A stretch of 64,000 nt of DNA, from NCBI GenBank assembly GCA_963210315.1, contig OY723302.1, positions 806,001 through 870,000 of the forward strand. The letters are read 5' to 3'. Made by a program: the position numbers and the translations under genes. Below are positions 10,996 through 21,100 of this stretch, one piece after another. How positions within the stretch are numbered: the stretch's first letter is position 1; every line of letters starts with the position of its first letter. Below the pieces are notes generated by a model. It did no database searches and was not told the origin of the DNA. It saw only the letters and a program-made list of their open reading frames with translations. This stretch comes from Rhynchopus euleeides. Its lineage: Eukaryota > Euglenozoa > Diplonemea > Diplonemida > Diplonemidae.

Positions 10996-11210
10996 ACCCG
11001 TAACCCTCGAAATCGGGCCCAAATCGCCAAAATGGGCACCCCTCGAAAAAAAATATTCGAAAAGGTCCCCCTACCCACACCTGGAAATTACCAAAAAATC
11101 TGGGACCCCGGCGGCCCCAACACTAGGGTAGGGTAGGGTAGCCCCCCCCCCCCCCCTCCCCCCCCGGCACGGAGAAACTTAACGTTCGACCCGAATTAGC
11201 CAGAGGCCTG

Positions 11211-11323
11211 GGGGGGGATGCAGGGAGAGGAAAAAGAGTTATCAGACTCGTCTCAAGGTAAGCTATGCAGTGGGTGATGTGGCGCGCGTACCTCCCTCCC
11301 CCCCCCCCCTCCCTTCTCCCTTT
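11211..11323. other. Short spacer between two TIR elements
   Basis: A G-run, about 100 bases of unremarkable sequence and a C-run. It separates the right tip of the telomere-repeat element (11210) from the left tip of the next element (11324). No gene is seen. Confidence 0.4.
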
Positions 11324-12734
11324 CACGGTGGGATCTTGTAAATTTTACATGTAAAAATACCGATTTTTACATGTATTTTACATGTATAATACTTGCATGT
11401 CAACTATTATACATGTATAATACATGTATATGCCTGAAATATACATGTAAAATACCTGTATATCAAGTAAAAATACATGTATAATAGTTGCATGTCAACT
11501 ATTATACATGTATTTTTACTTGATATACCGTAAACGGAAAAAGGGTGGACCGTAAAAATGTTCCAAGTTCCCAAAAAAAGGCCAAACGTTGCATCTTTTT
11601 TACGGTCCACCATTTATTGGGACTGAATATGGAAAAGACAATGCGTTTTTCGCCCGCGGGCTGGTGGGTTGCGGGGCGCGGACTGCGGCCTCCACGCCGC
11701 AGACACCCACACGTAGGCCTCCCGACCTCCCAGCTTTGGACCACCGCAACCAACACCAGCAAGAGAAGCAAGTCCTCCCTGCGTGTGGAAAAGGCACGAT
11801 CACCACCACTCACCTCGAGACTCACCCACCACCACACCTCGAGAAGTGTAGTACCATGCAAGGAGCATTCCGGTAGAAGTAAAAGTAGAACCTGCTGCAC
11901 GAGCCCACAAAAGCAGCCACAGTACGGCAGGGCGCGCAGACAGAAGCTGAGACCACCGGGCTCCCTCCAGATGTAAATTCGTGAATCAGTGCCCGGAAAA
12001 TTAAGGGAAATCGTACTCCTTTAGTGTAGTACACCCTGCAGTAACTGTGGGAGAACAGTTCCCGGACGATGGTGAGCGCACACTCTGTGCTGAGGCCCTG
12101 TGGTGTTAATCCTGCAGCTTCAGTCGTACGATTTCCTTGGTTCCTTCGCGACTTCGTCGCGAAGGAACTCGTAAAAAAAACCGCCAAGTCCACGATCCCA
12201 ACCGTAAAATAGGTGGACCGTAAAAATGTTCCAAGTTCCGGAAAAATCCCATTTGTTCCATCTTTTTTACGGTCCACCTATAGTACGGTTCACCTTTATT
12301 ACGGTCCACAATATTTCCGTTTACGGTACATGTATTTTACATGTATATTTCATGCATTTACATGTATTTTACATGTAAAATACTTGCATGACAAGTAAAA
12401 TACTTGCATGCAAGTAAAATACATGTATTTTACTTGTCGTGCAAGTATTTTACATGTATAATACTTGCATGACAAGTATTATACATGTAAAATACATGTA
12501 AATGCATGAGATATACATGTAAAATACATGTATATCAAGTAAAAATACATGTATAATAGTTGACATGCAACTATTATACATGTATTTTTGCTTGATATAC
12601 ATGTATTTTACATGTATATTTCAGGCATATACATGTATTATACATGTATAATAGTTGACATGCAAGTATTATACATGTATAATACATGTAAAAATCGGTA
12701 TTTTTACATGTAAAATTTACAAGATCCCACCGTG
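11324..12734. mobile_element. Long-TIR element made of ACATGTAT-type palindromes
   Basis: The left tip CACGGTGGGATCTTGTAAAT (11324 on) is matched in reverse complement by the right tip ending at 12734. The match continues through TTTACATGTAAAAATACCG, the ATGTATAATACTTGCATG words and the CCGTAAACGG block (left about 11527-11540, right about 12314-12328). The left arm is about 215 bp. The right arm is about 420 bp because it holds extra ACATGTA repeats. Inside the arms lie two similar modules (see separate entry). No transposase and no clear target duplication are visible. Confidence 0.7.
11545..12281. repeat. Paired hairpin modules GGTGGACCGTAAAA...TTTTTTACGGTCCACC
   Basis: Two modules of about 70 bases, at about 11545-11613 and 12210-12281, are direct copies of each other. 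Each starts TGGACCGTAAAAATGTTCC and ends TTTTTTACGGTCCACC, so each is itself an inverted repeat with a loop of about 40 bases. The right module is followed by two more TACGGT(T/C)CAC fragments (12286-12312). The roughly 600 bases between the modules show no recognisable coding content. This is a hairpin-within-TIR layout. Confidence 0.6.
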
Positions 12735-12771
12735 TTCTTTTTGCAAGAACGGAGGTTTCTGTTTGCAGTCC

Positions 12772-13431
12772 CTAGTGGCATCGCGAAGAAGATGCGCATG
12801 TCTGGAGGTGATAATCCCCTGCGTCCACTGTCATCCACATCCCGCAGCAGTTCCACAGTTTCTTCCGGTAGTCGAGCAGCTCTGAGAACTCGGCAGTCTT
12901 CGGGTCATCCATCGGCAACTCCAGAACAAGAACTGGCTCCTTCTCAGCCGGGGGGCGGAGGTGGTTCGCGGTGAGACCCTGCGGGTGCGGCGCTGAGGGG
13001 CTGTGGGTGGTGGCGTTGACGCGGCAGCAACTGCTCCAGCCACGGCAGCCACCTGTGCCGATGACGGGTCCGTAGCGATCAGGGCAGCAACCACTCCATC
13101 CGGAAGGACAGCACGGCGATTGGGAGGAGGTCGTCTTGGTGCACTGAACGTTCTTGCAGGTGTCGTGCAGGCAAACCGGTGGGCGTGTTTCAAGATGCAC
13201 CCGTCAGCGGCGCGGGGGCAGTGGAACAACACCTGCGTCAAGGTGTACTCCTGCGGGTCCTCCTGCACTCCCACGTCGATCCCAGTCGCGGTGTGGAAGG
13301 AGCGCCGTATACTTGGTCTTATGGTTTTCAGGCCCACCATTAGTGCTGTTTAGTTTGTGGCAGTTGTGCAGATGCACGCCGATCACATCCTTCTCTTGTC
13401 TTAATGCGAGATCCACTGCTGGGCCACACAC
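12772..13431 (-). pseudogene. Possible broken gene next to the TIR element
   Basis: Three overlapping minus-strand frames each look protein-like over part of their length, as expected of a gene with frameshifts. The 5' part (13431 to about 13250) contains a stretch rich in His, Asn and Lys around HLHNCHK. The middle (about 13310 to 13170) reads through TLTQVLFHCPRAADGC. The 3' part (about 12960 to 12772) contains ELPMDDPKTAEFSELLDYRK. No single frame joins them. The 3' end stops about 40 bases from the tip of the element at 12734, so insertion may have truncated the gene. I do not recognise the family. An intron-bearing real gene is an alternative. Confidence 0.3.
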
Positions 13432-13434
13432 ATG

Positions 13435-13669
13435 TTAAACACCACCCACCACCACCCACCCACCGCTCCCCCCCCTCCAGAGAACGCGATGCATGAGGGG
13501 CTTCGTTGCCCCCTCCCCTTTCCCGAGCCTCACGCCCCCCTCCCCACCCCTGCATCGCTCCAACCAACCCCCCACCCCCTCTGCCACATGCTCTTGATTT
13601 GAGCAGCGCTGCGGTTTCCCCCCCCCACCCCCACCCCCCACCGCCGCAACCTTCTCCCATTTCGCAACG
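13435..13669. promoter_or_regulatory. Pyrimidine-rich leader of the kinase gene
   Basis: About 230 bases of C-rich, A/T-poor sequence (CCACCCACC repeats, several C-runs) directly precede the kinase ATG. No TATA box is seen. Similar C/CT-rich leaders precede the TRIM-like gene, the PP4R3 gene and the secreted-protein gene, so this may be the local form of promoter or 5' UTR. Function is inferred from position only. Confidence 0.35.
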
Positions 13670-16057
13670 ATGGCATCGCGGGCGCCGTCGCATCAGAATG
13701 TCTGCGTGGTGTGGGAATGGGGCATGATGCTCGGGAAAGGAGGGTTTGGCGATGTCTACCTCGGGTGGGAGGCGGGGAAGGATGAGCGGCACGCCGTGAA
13801 GGCTGTGCCGCTTGGCAACAGGGTTACCCTCGATCAGTGCGTGAAGCTTCTGAAGGAGGTGGGTGTCATGCGGGCCTTGGGAGCACACCCCCGCATCGTC
13901 GACTGCGGCGGCGCACTCTACGACCCCAGGGGCCATCTCTGCATCGTGATGGAGTATATGCGGGGCGGCACACTGAGGGGGCACCTCCGCTCGTCTTTGA
14001 AACTCTCCCCAAAAGCAGCAGCGAAGTGCATCAAACAGGTTGTGGAAGGCTTGGCCCACCTCCACAGCCAGCGGATCTACCACAGGGACCTGAAATGTGA
14101 GAACATCCTCGTCAGCCACGTCGCCGCCTCCGGGAGAACCCCCGTTGTCAAAATCGCAGACTTTGGGAACAGCAAGGTGAAGGAGGGGAATTTCATGCAG
14201 TCGCTCCGCTCCTCCCTCACGCTGGGGGGGTCCGCCCCCACGGAGAGCGCAACGACTGTCACAGGCACGGCGCTCTGGATGGCACCCGAGGTGATAAAAT
14301 CCGCCCGGAGCTGTGGGGGTTACTCCCCAAGCAAAGCGGATGTCTGGTCCCTCGGGATCGTTTCCTGCGAGATCCTCAATAAGGGGCGGACCCCATGGCC
14401 TGCCTACGAACACCCCGTTCAGGCTCTCTTCTGCATCGCACAGTGGACCGGAGGTGATGACGGACGCACCCTGCCACCCGAGGCACCCGAAGAGATCTCC
14501 CCCGCCTGCCGGGAGTTTCTCTCACAGTGCCTCTCCGTCCCCACTGAGGATCGCGCCGAGGCTGCTGCGCTTCTCAAATCCGACTTCCTCGCGAAGGCGA
14601 AGATCGACCCCACCACGCTGGCAGACCCCGGGAAGGGTGCTGGGGAGGGTGGGGGGGGCAGCGATCCGCCAGCTTCCCCCGGCGAGCATACCAAAAGGTT
14701 TCTCTATAAGGTGGAGTCCCCCGAGCATCTCCTGCGGCTCTGCGAGATAGGGACAACCGACAGATCGAAAAGAGAGGTGACTTCGACACTCAGCGATGCT
14801 TTTGCGGGGGCGGACAGCTGGGCGGAGCTGAGCCCCCTCACCCTGACAGGCGATACCGCCACAACAGCGCCTCCGCCGGATAACGTGGCACCTCCGACCC
14901 CGCCGGTGCCTCCCCCATCGGCGGGGGGGCCCCGGAGCCCGCTAACCTCTGCGTCAGGAGGGACGAAAACCACGGGGGGGACTACCACTGCAGGGCAGGA
15001 CAGCCATGACCTGTCTGCTATCATATCTGCTCCGGAGGATTCGACATGCGATGGGGTTGAGGGGGTCAGCTACAACGACCCGCACCGCGGGATGGGGTCG
15101 GACAGCGGTGAGGAGGGGGAGGAAGAATACGAAGAAGACGAGGAGGAGTGTGATGAGATGGAAGACGACGACTGCCTTTATGAGGAACAGAACGCCTCCG
15201 ACGAATGGGAGGAGTGGGAGGAGGACGCTGAGGAGGAGGAGGAGGAAGAAGAAGAAGAAGAGGCAGCGGTGGCGGTGGCGGCGGCGGCACCCCCGGGTCG
15301 CCGGATCCCCCGGGACGACCCTTCGTTGATCAGCCTTCTCAGCGGACCTGCTGCGGACCCACTCAGCGCAAACCCCCTTGATGACCTTGACGGGCTGTTT
15401 GGGAGAGGAGATGCCGGAGGCGGCGGCCCCCCTGCGCCTGCCCCTGCCCCGGCACACAGTGGTGGTGGGGGCACGCGGCATCCCATGAGGCAGAGGCACA
15501 GCTGGAGCACCGTGCCCCGGCATGCCGCCACGGTGTCCTCAACAGGGTCTCGGAGGTCGGTTGAAGCGCCGATCGTCCCGCTGCCTTCAACGCTGAACAG
15601 GAGGAGCACCTACTGCGGTGTGGGTGGTGCTGGGGGCCATCCTATTCCACGCAGCGACCCCCTGCCGCAGCCGGCAGCAGTTTCCCCCGCCCCGCGCTCC
15701 TCCAGGAGGGTCCCGCATTCGCTGCTGAGCAGCGGGGCAGGGTCGGGGTCTGGGCCTGGGTCAGCCCCGACAACACCCCTGAGCTCGCACAGCGGTGCCA
15801 ATCGGAGCCTCCCGTCTGTCGTGAGCCCGGTGGGTCTGGCGCCCGCGTCGCCGGTGGGCACGCCTCTGTCCGCCAGGGAAGGGCTGCGGTACCCGCAGTC
15901 GTCGCAGGCGGGGAGTAGCCCCGCCGGCTCCCCCCTCGGGTCGGCGGGGCGCCGCGTGCCCCCCGCCATGTGCGGCACGTCCCGCTACGGCAAGCGTGAC
16001 CCCTTCTCACCCATCTCCTCCTCCCCGCACAGCTCCCCCCTCCGCGATCTCATCTGA
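13670..16057 (+). CDS. Serine/threonine protein kinase, MAP3K/STE11-like, with long acidic and Ser/Pro-rich tail
   Basis: A 795-residue, intronless reading frame. The kinase domain spans about residues 15-310: glycine loop LGKGGFGDVY (21-30), catalytic lysine in HAVKAV (K44), HRDLKCEN (138-145), DFG (164-166) and GTALWMAPEV (199-208), followed by DVWSLGI. All core catalytic residues are present, so it should phosphorylate Ser/Thr substrates. The GTxxWMAPEV motif and HRDLKCEN resemble the STE11/MAP3K and NEK-like groups. The remaining roughly 480 residues are low complexity: Pro/Thr-rich, then a strongly acidic block (about 480-540, partly encoded by a GAG/GAA microsatellite at 15226-15262), then Ser/Pro/Gly-rich. 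The ATG at 13670 follows a stop-rich C tract and begins just before the domain. Substrate and pathway are unknown. Confidence 0.85.
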   Translation: MASRAPSHQNVCVVWEWGMMLGKGGFGDVYLGWEAGKDERHAVKAVPLGNRVTLDQCVKLLKEVGVMRALGAHPRIVDCGGALYDPRGHLCIVMEYMRGGTLRGHLRSSLKLSPKAAAKCIKQVVEGLAHLHSQRIYHRDLKCENILVSHVAASGRTPVVKIADFGNSKVKEGNFMQSLRSSLTLGGSAPTESATTVTGTALWMAPEVIKSARSCGGYSPSKADVWSLGIVSCEILNKGRTPWPAYEHPVQALFCIAQWTGGDDGRTLPPEAPEEISPACREFLSQCLSVPTEDRAEAAALLKSDFLAKAKIDPTTLADPGKGAGEGGGGSDPPASPGEHTKRFLYKVESPEHLLRLCEIGTTDRSKREVTSTLSDAFAGADSWAELSPLTLTGDTATTAPPPDNVAPPTPPVPPPSAGGPRSPLTSASGGTKTTGGTTTAGQDSHDLSAIISAPEDSTCDGVEGVSYNDPHRGMGSDSGEEGEEEYEEDEEECDEMEDDDCLYEEQNASDEWEEWEEDAEEEEEEEEEEEAAVAVAAAAPPGRRIPRDDPSLISLLSGPAADPLSANPLDDLDGLFGRGDAGGGGPPAPAPAPAHSGGGGTRHPMRQRHSWSTVPRHAATVSSTGSRRSVEAPIVPLPSTLNRRSTYCGVGGAGGHPIPRSDPLPQPAAVSPAPRSSRRVPHSLLSSGAGSGSGPGSAPTTPLSSHSGANRSLPSVVSPVGLAPASPVGTPLSAREGLRYPQSSQAGSSPAGSPLGSAGRRVPPAMCGTSRYGKRDPFSPISSSPHSSPLRDLI

Positions 16058-18142
16058 AGCTCGGAGCGGGTGGAGGGGGGTGGGGTGGCTGGGGGGTTGG
16101 GGTTGGGTGCACACGACGCGGTGTCTTCCGGTATCCCTGCGGGTTCCCCCGCCTCGCTATTTCCAATCCGGGTGTGGTTGAGGTGTCTCACTCGAGGTGT
16201 GTGGCATGTGTTGTGGCATGATGGTTCGTTCAAAAATAACATGGTGCTGTTGTGGAGGGGAGAATATGGAATGGGGGTATATACGCCTGCCCGCTGGTTT
16301 GTCGAAAATATGACGGGGGGGGGGGGGGGTGATGGTGTTGGGGGTGGTGTGGTAGTGAGGAGCAGGCCCATTGATTCCCCATTGCGACGGCCTGCGTTGC
16401 GATGGGGGGTGGGGGTGGGGGGGGGGCGGCAGACTACCCGACTCTTCATTGAGCTGGGCATAGGCTGCGTATATTACGCATTCTCGGGGCCCTGTTCGCC
16501 GGGGCACAAAGAAATAGCCGCTGGGGGAGTGGGTGGGGAGGGGGGGGGGCGGGGGTGGGGGTGTGGGATGGGTGAACTGGGGGGTAATGTGATAATCGTT
16601 GCCCCACCCTCAGCAGCCACACGACTACACTACGATACTGCGGCGGGTGCGGCATTTTTATTTTATTTTTGTTATTGCTCGCGCCAAAGCTCACCTTTCT
16701 GCATTTCTGAACGAAGAGAGCCCTCATCCCCCCCCCCCCCCCCCCCCCGCGCCGCGTCTCCCTCTGTTGTTGGAAGGCGGTGGGTGGAAGCGGCTTGTCT
16801 GCCCCGAACACTCACGGCCTGTCCCTGATATCCTCCACAAAAAACCCCTTTTCTTGTGGTTTTGGTGGTACCCATCAGTGGAAAGAAAATGTTGTGATGT
16901 CGTGCTGCCAACAAAGAAACATGGTGGTGGGGGGGGTGGGGGGGTGGAGTGGGGGGTGAGGAGGAGGAGGAGCACCCCTAAAGACGCGTGCCTTACCTTT
17001 TTTTGTCAGAAATACATTCTGTGGATATCTGGGGTGACGGGGACAGCCCTACCCATCCCCCCCCCCCCCATTCCCCTGCTCGTGCAACCCCCGTCGCCCC
17101 CCCCCCCTCCCCTGGCTGTGTCGGCAGGATCACGGTCAGAAAAACATCTCGTTCAAATCGTTCAAACCCCCCCCCCCCGCATTTTTCTTTCCCGTTCTCC
17201 GAACAGCGTCCCCACCCCCCTCTCCCCCCCCACCCCCCCTCGAGGTGGCCTCACTCAGGCAGCCAACTTAAGAACTGACACTGAAGGCAAACGGAGCGAT
17301 ACAGCAAAAGCACATACCAAGCTTATATAGCCCTTCCCCCCCCCTCCCTCCCCCATTCTCTTGCGAGTATATGAGTGTCGGAGGAGAGGAGGACAGCCGT
17401 CTGACAGAAGCTCACAGAAGCTTTATGACCGTAAGGATGCCTCAATGCAGCCTTGAGAGAGACAATGCACGCGGCTCAACGTGTATATGAAAACGTGGTT
17501 TGGGGTCATTCCCTCCGCAGTGTGGTTCTGCATTTATAGTACAATGTGTACGATTTTGCCCCATGCCCTAATGGGCGTGTTGGCCCAACTGGGTGCTTTG
17601 TGCCGTGCCCCGCCCCCCCTCCTTTCCCAATGCCTCCAGAGATGCTGCCCAAAACCAAAGGGAGAAAGAACCGCGACAGCCTCATCGGGTAAGCCCCCTT
17701 CCTGCCCCCCTCCCTCCCTTGGTGCCTCTGCTGTGGTGAGGTTGGGGCGGGGGATGTAGAGTGTTCGACCCATAGCAAAGGCATCGGACATTGCGCCTTC
17801 AAGATTTACCATGGCACCCTACAACGGTCGGAAACACACCCGAGGCAGCAACATACAGCGTATTTTGACGCTCGCAAACGCTTTCGCTGCATACCCCCCC
17901 TCCCCCGCGTGCTGTCGGCGCGTGGTGGGGTGGGGGGGGGGTGCGGGGCTTATGGGGGGAGCTTCCGTCTTTCTCAGAGTTGCGCTGCACAGGCCGTGAG
18001 GTGGTATACCGATGGGCAGGGGCCCACAAGGCAGCCGCTGCCTGGGGAGAGGGGTGAGAGCGAGTATGTGTGTGTGTGTGTGTGGTGACCACGTTTTGTG
18101 TGGGGAGATCCTGCGCGGATCATTGCCCACCCCCGCCCATTT
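16058..18142. other. Intergenic region between kinase and LINE 3' end
   Basis: About 2.1 kb without a supported gene. It is full of homopolymer runs (G-runs near 16315-16330 and 16540-16560; C-runs near 16730-16748, 17060-17069, 17166-17176 and 17336-17345). The 3' untranslated part of the minus-strand LINE should lie in the right half. A (TG)n tract at 18066-18082 (CA on the LINE strand) is just past the ORF2 stop. I could not locate the LINE 3' terminus or a target duplication. Confidence 0.5.
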
Positions 18143-21100
18143 CTACGTCACAGCGGAGGCCCCACTCGGGTTAGAGTGTGGGGCCAACTCAGTGCCACTC
18201 CGGGGAGGAGGGCGTGCAGCATAGCCGGCGTGGTGTGCTTGGCAGCAATGTGGTAGTGTTTTGCCATCGCTGTAGCAGTCACCGCATCGGTCCATGCTGT
18301 GGCGTTTGCAGAAGCCCATAGTGACCGGGAGCCCGTCCCCCTCCTTGTGGTGGTTGCGGCAGCACACCTCCTCCGGGAGGCGCCGCTTCTGGCATGCCGA
18401 GCAACGGGGCTTCCAATGCAACTTGCAGGCAAGCACCTTTGCGTTCCTCCTGGCACCAGGGGGAGCAGTTCGGGGGGCAGCGCCCCTCCGCTCCCATGGG
18501 CGCCCTACCCGGCTGTTGGCCTGCCGACCACGCGCCGCCCACTGCTGGGCCGATTGCTGCCAACCCTCAGGGTAGTGCGGCTGCGGAGCGAAGGTAGCGG
18601 CCCACGCCATTCCGCGATCATGGAACACTGTATCCGTCCGGCTGGGGGCTGGCACAGCCAGGTGCGCTTGGAGGCTGCGCATCACCGACTCAGTGGCAGG
18701 GTTCAGCTGGGCCCTCCTCGACAGGCCCGCCGCCACAGATCCACCGATCGCCGTGAGGACTGTTGAGTTGGCAGCATGGCCGCAATGCCAGGGCCCAGTG
18801 CCTACTTTCGTCACCATGCTGCAGAGCCCCTTCAGCGAGGCAGCCTTCCCCAGGATACTGCTCTGGAACACCGTGAGGTCCTGCTGGAGCTGCTGCCGTG
18901 AGGCCCCCAGCCTTTCAGCCTCGTCCATCGCGGCGTTACTGAGGGCATCAGCATCTGTGTTGGATTCCCTCTTCACATGCTCGTATGTGAGAGTGAACCT
19001 CGGTTGGAGGTCCGCAGCTAGCCGGGACGTGCTGAGGAACAGAGGACGGAGGGCGGCATCCCGGCACAATGAGTCCCCTTGGAGCTGGCGCAGCACCACC
19101 TGGGAGTCGCCCCGCACTGTGACTGGGCCCTCAGGGGCATCACCCCTCTCGAGGAGGCGCAGACCTGCACGGAGCGCCTCGTACTCAGCAATGTTGTTGC
19201 TACGTACGTTCAGCAGCGGGAGTACTTTCTCTGAAACCTTGCAACCGTCTTGGTATAGCACCGCCCCTGCCCCCGCCACGGCGAAGGGGGTGCCATTGTC
19301 GCGCGCACCACCGTCAAAGTACAGGGTGAGCCCTGGGGCTGTGTCTGCAGGGATGCGCGAGCGGGCCTCCCTCGCGCCCTTCCTATTCGGGTCCACGTGG
19401 GCGGGGGGGCGGATGCGGCGCGTCACGGTGTCTGGGAGGGTAAGGCCAGTTGATAGCTCGAAGTCCACGGCCAGCTCCATCAGGGTCACAGTATGCTCAC
19501 TCCCCTGCGGTCCCCACTTTAGGCCCCTTAGCCAGTCGCAGAGGGCCACCCACATGCCTGGGGGCCGCTTGCCCCACGTCTGCTTGACTTCGGAAGGCGC
19601 CAGTGCAGGGATGGAGGCACTCTCGGGGTTAGGGGTGCTCCACTCCCAGGGGTAGACGGTAGTACGGTGATGGCGCACAGAGCGGTCGAGCAGCCCGTCC
19701 TTCTCCTGTCGCGCCGCCAGGACTGCGATGAAGTAGCGGTGGAGCTGTGCCACGGTGGTGATCCTGTCCGCAAAGGACATGGGCAGCGGCTGCTCGTTCT
19801 CCGGGACGCTGTATCTGTAAATGGGCGCCACCCCGCACTGGGCCAGGCATGCCGGCCAGGCCGTCCGGTCCCTCGCTGCTATGGGGTGCTTCTGGCGGAC
19901 TGGCTCCCATGCCGCGCAGTCCCACCACAGGTGTGATACCGTCTCCGGGGTCCCAGATGTGCAGTATCGGCACACCTCCCCCAGACCTGTGCGCCCACGA
20001 GCAGGCACCGCCCCTGCAACGACGGAGCGGAGGAGGCCTCGCTGGTACCCCGTGATTGCAGCGCCCTCTCCCTCCAGGACGCAACGTGTCACCCTCCCGT
20101 CAATGCCGTGCTCTGCTCCTTGGAAGTCGTCTCTGCGTTCGGCCAGCTTCTTCGCCGTTGCGTTACGCAGGGATTGGCGGAGGTCGTGTGCAAAGATAGC
20201 CCAGGCGCTCGGTGTTGCAGCAACAGGGCCGAAGGTGACATCGCGACCAGCTTCGTCAGTGTAAGCCAGGGTGGTCGCAGCACTCCAGCGCCATTCAATC
20301 CCCTGCAGGGCGGCCCAGAAAAGCGCGAAGGGGCCTGTCCCCTCAAGCCTCTCTCTACTCCCCCAGGCTGCCTCGGACAGCACCCTGCTGTGGCTCCACT
20401 TTTTGATCTGCTTGGCCCATGTGGTGATCTGCCGGTAGGGGGGGGCGACAGCGGGGTCCACCCGGTGCGCCTGATGGAGGACACACAGCACAATCTCCTG
20501 TGCTCTGCGAGGTGGGCCAGACCAGAGCGCGGCGACGAAGAGGCCCCTCCATCGCCTGATGTCCTTGCTGTCCCAACGAGTTACGAGGGCATCGTAATAT
20601 AGTCGAGCCCCTGCCGTCATCGCCGCCGCCTGCCCTTTCCATTGCACCGGCAGGGGCAGCGCTGAGGTTCTGCGGAGGTTCTGCTGCGCACCTTCCTTCC
20701 GGCGGGCGATGCGCTCGGACTGGGGCGCTGTGCGCCCTTCCCTGATCAGGCGCGCGTGTAGCATGGCCCCGAGACAGTCGAAGCTGTTGCGCTGCCGGAG
20801 GGGAGTGGCCTCGCCATCCCTTGCCCGGTACATAATCCGGAGCGGCCCGGGGGATGTCGAGAAAACGTGAGACTTGATTTCTGCACAAATAGCCATCCCG
20901 GTGTCGTGGGAGAAACCCGCAGAGTCGTCTACAACGTCTTGCAGGATCTCCGGGCTGGGGGCTGTGGCGTATACGTCGTCAACGAAAGACAGCGCCCTTG
21001 TGTCCTGCCGGTGCTCGACCATCCTCATCCACACACCCACCAGCACGTTAATCAGCACGACACTGATGGGGCAACCCTGCATGATGCCGTTAGTTGGCAG

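Larger units (their letters stand above)
6824..11210. mobile_element. TIR-bounded element carrying telomere-like repeats
   Basis: The left end (6824-6841) reads CAGGCCTCTGGCTAATTC. The same 18 bases appear in reverse complement at 11193-11210, and the similarity continues more loosely inward: an AACGTT core, a GCCGGGGGGG block, then CCCTACCCTACCCTA. G-runs flank both sides, so an 8-bp poly-G target duplication is possible but cannot be proved. CAG-starting tips with 8-bp duplications are seen in hAT elements; that assignment is only a suggestion. There is no coding region inside: the interior is the telomere-like array plus about 160 bases of unique sequence at 11000-11130. Confidence 0.6.
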
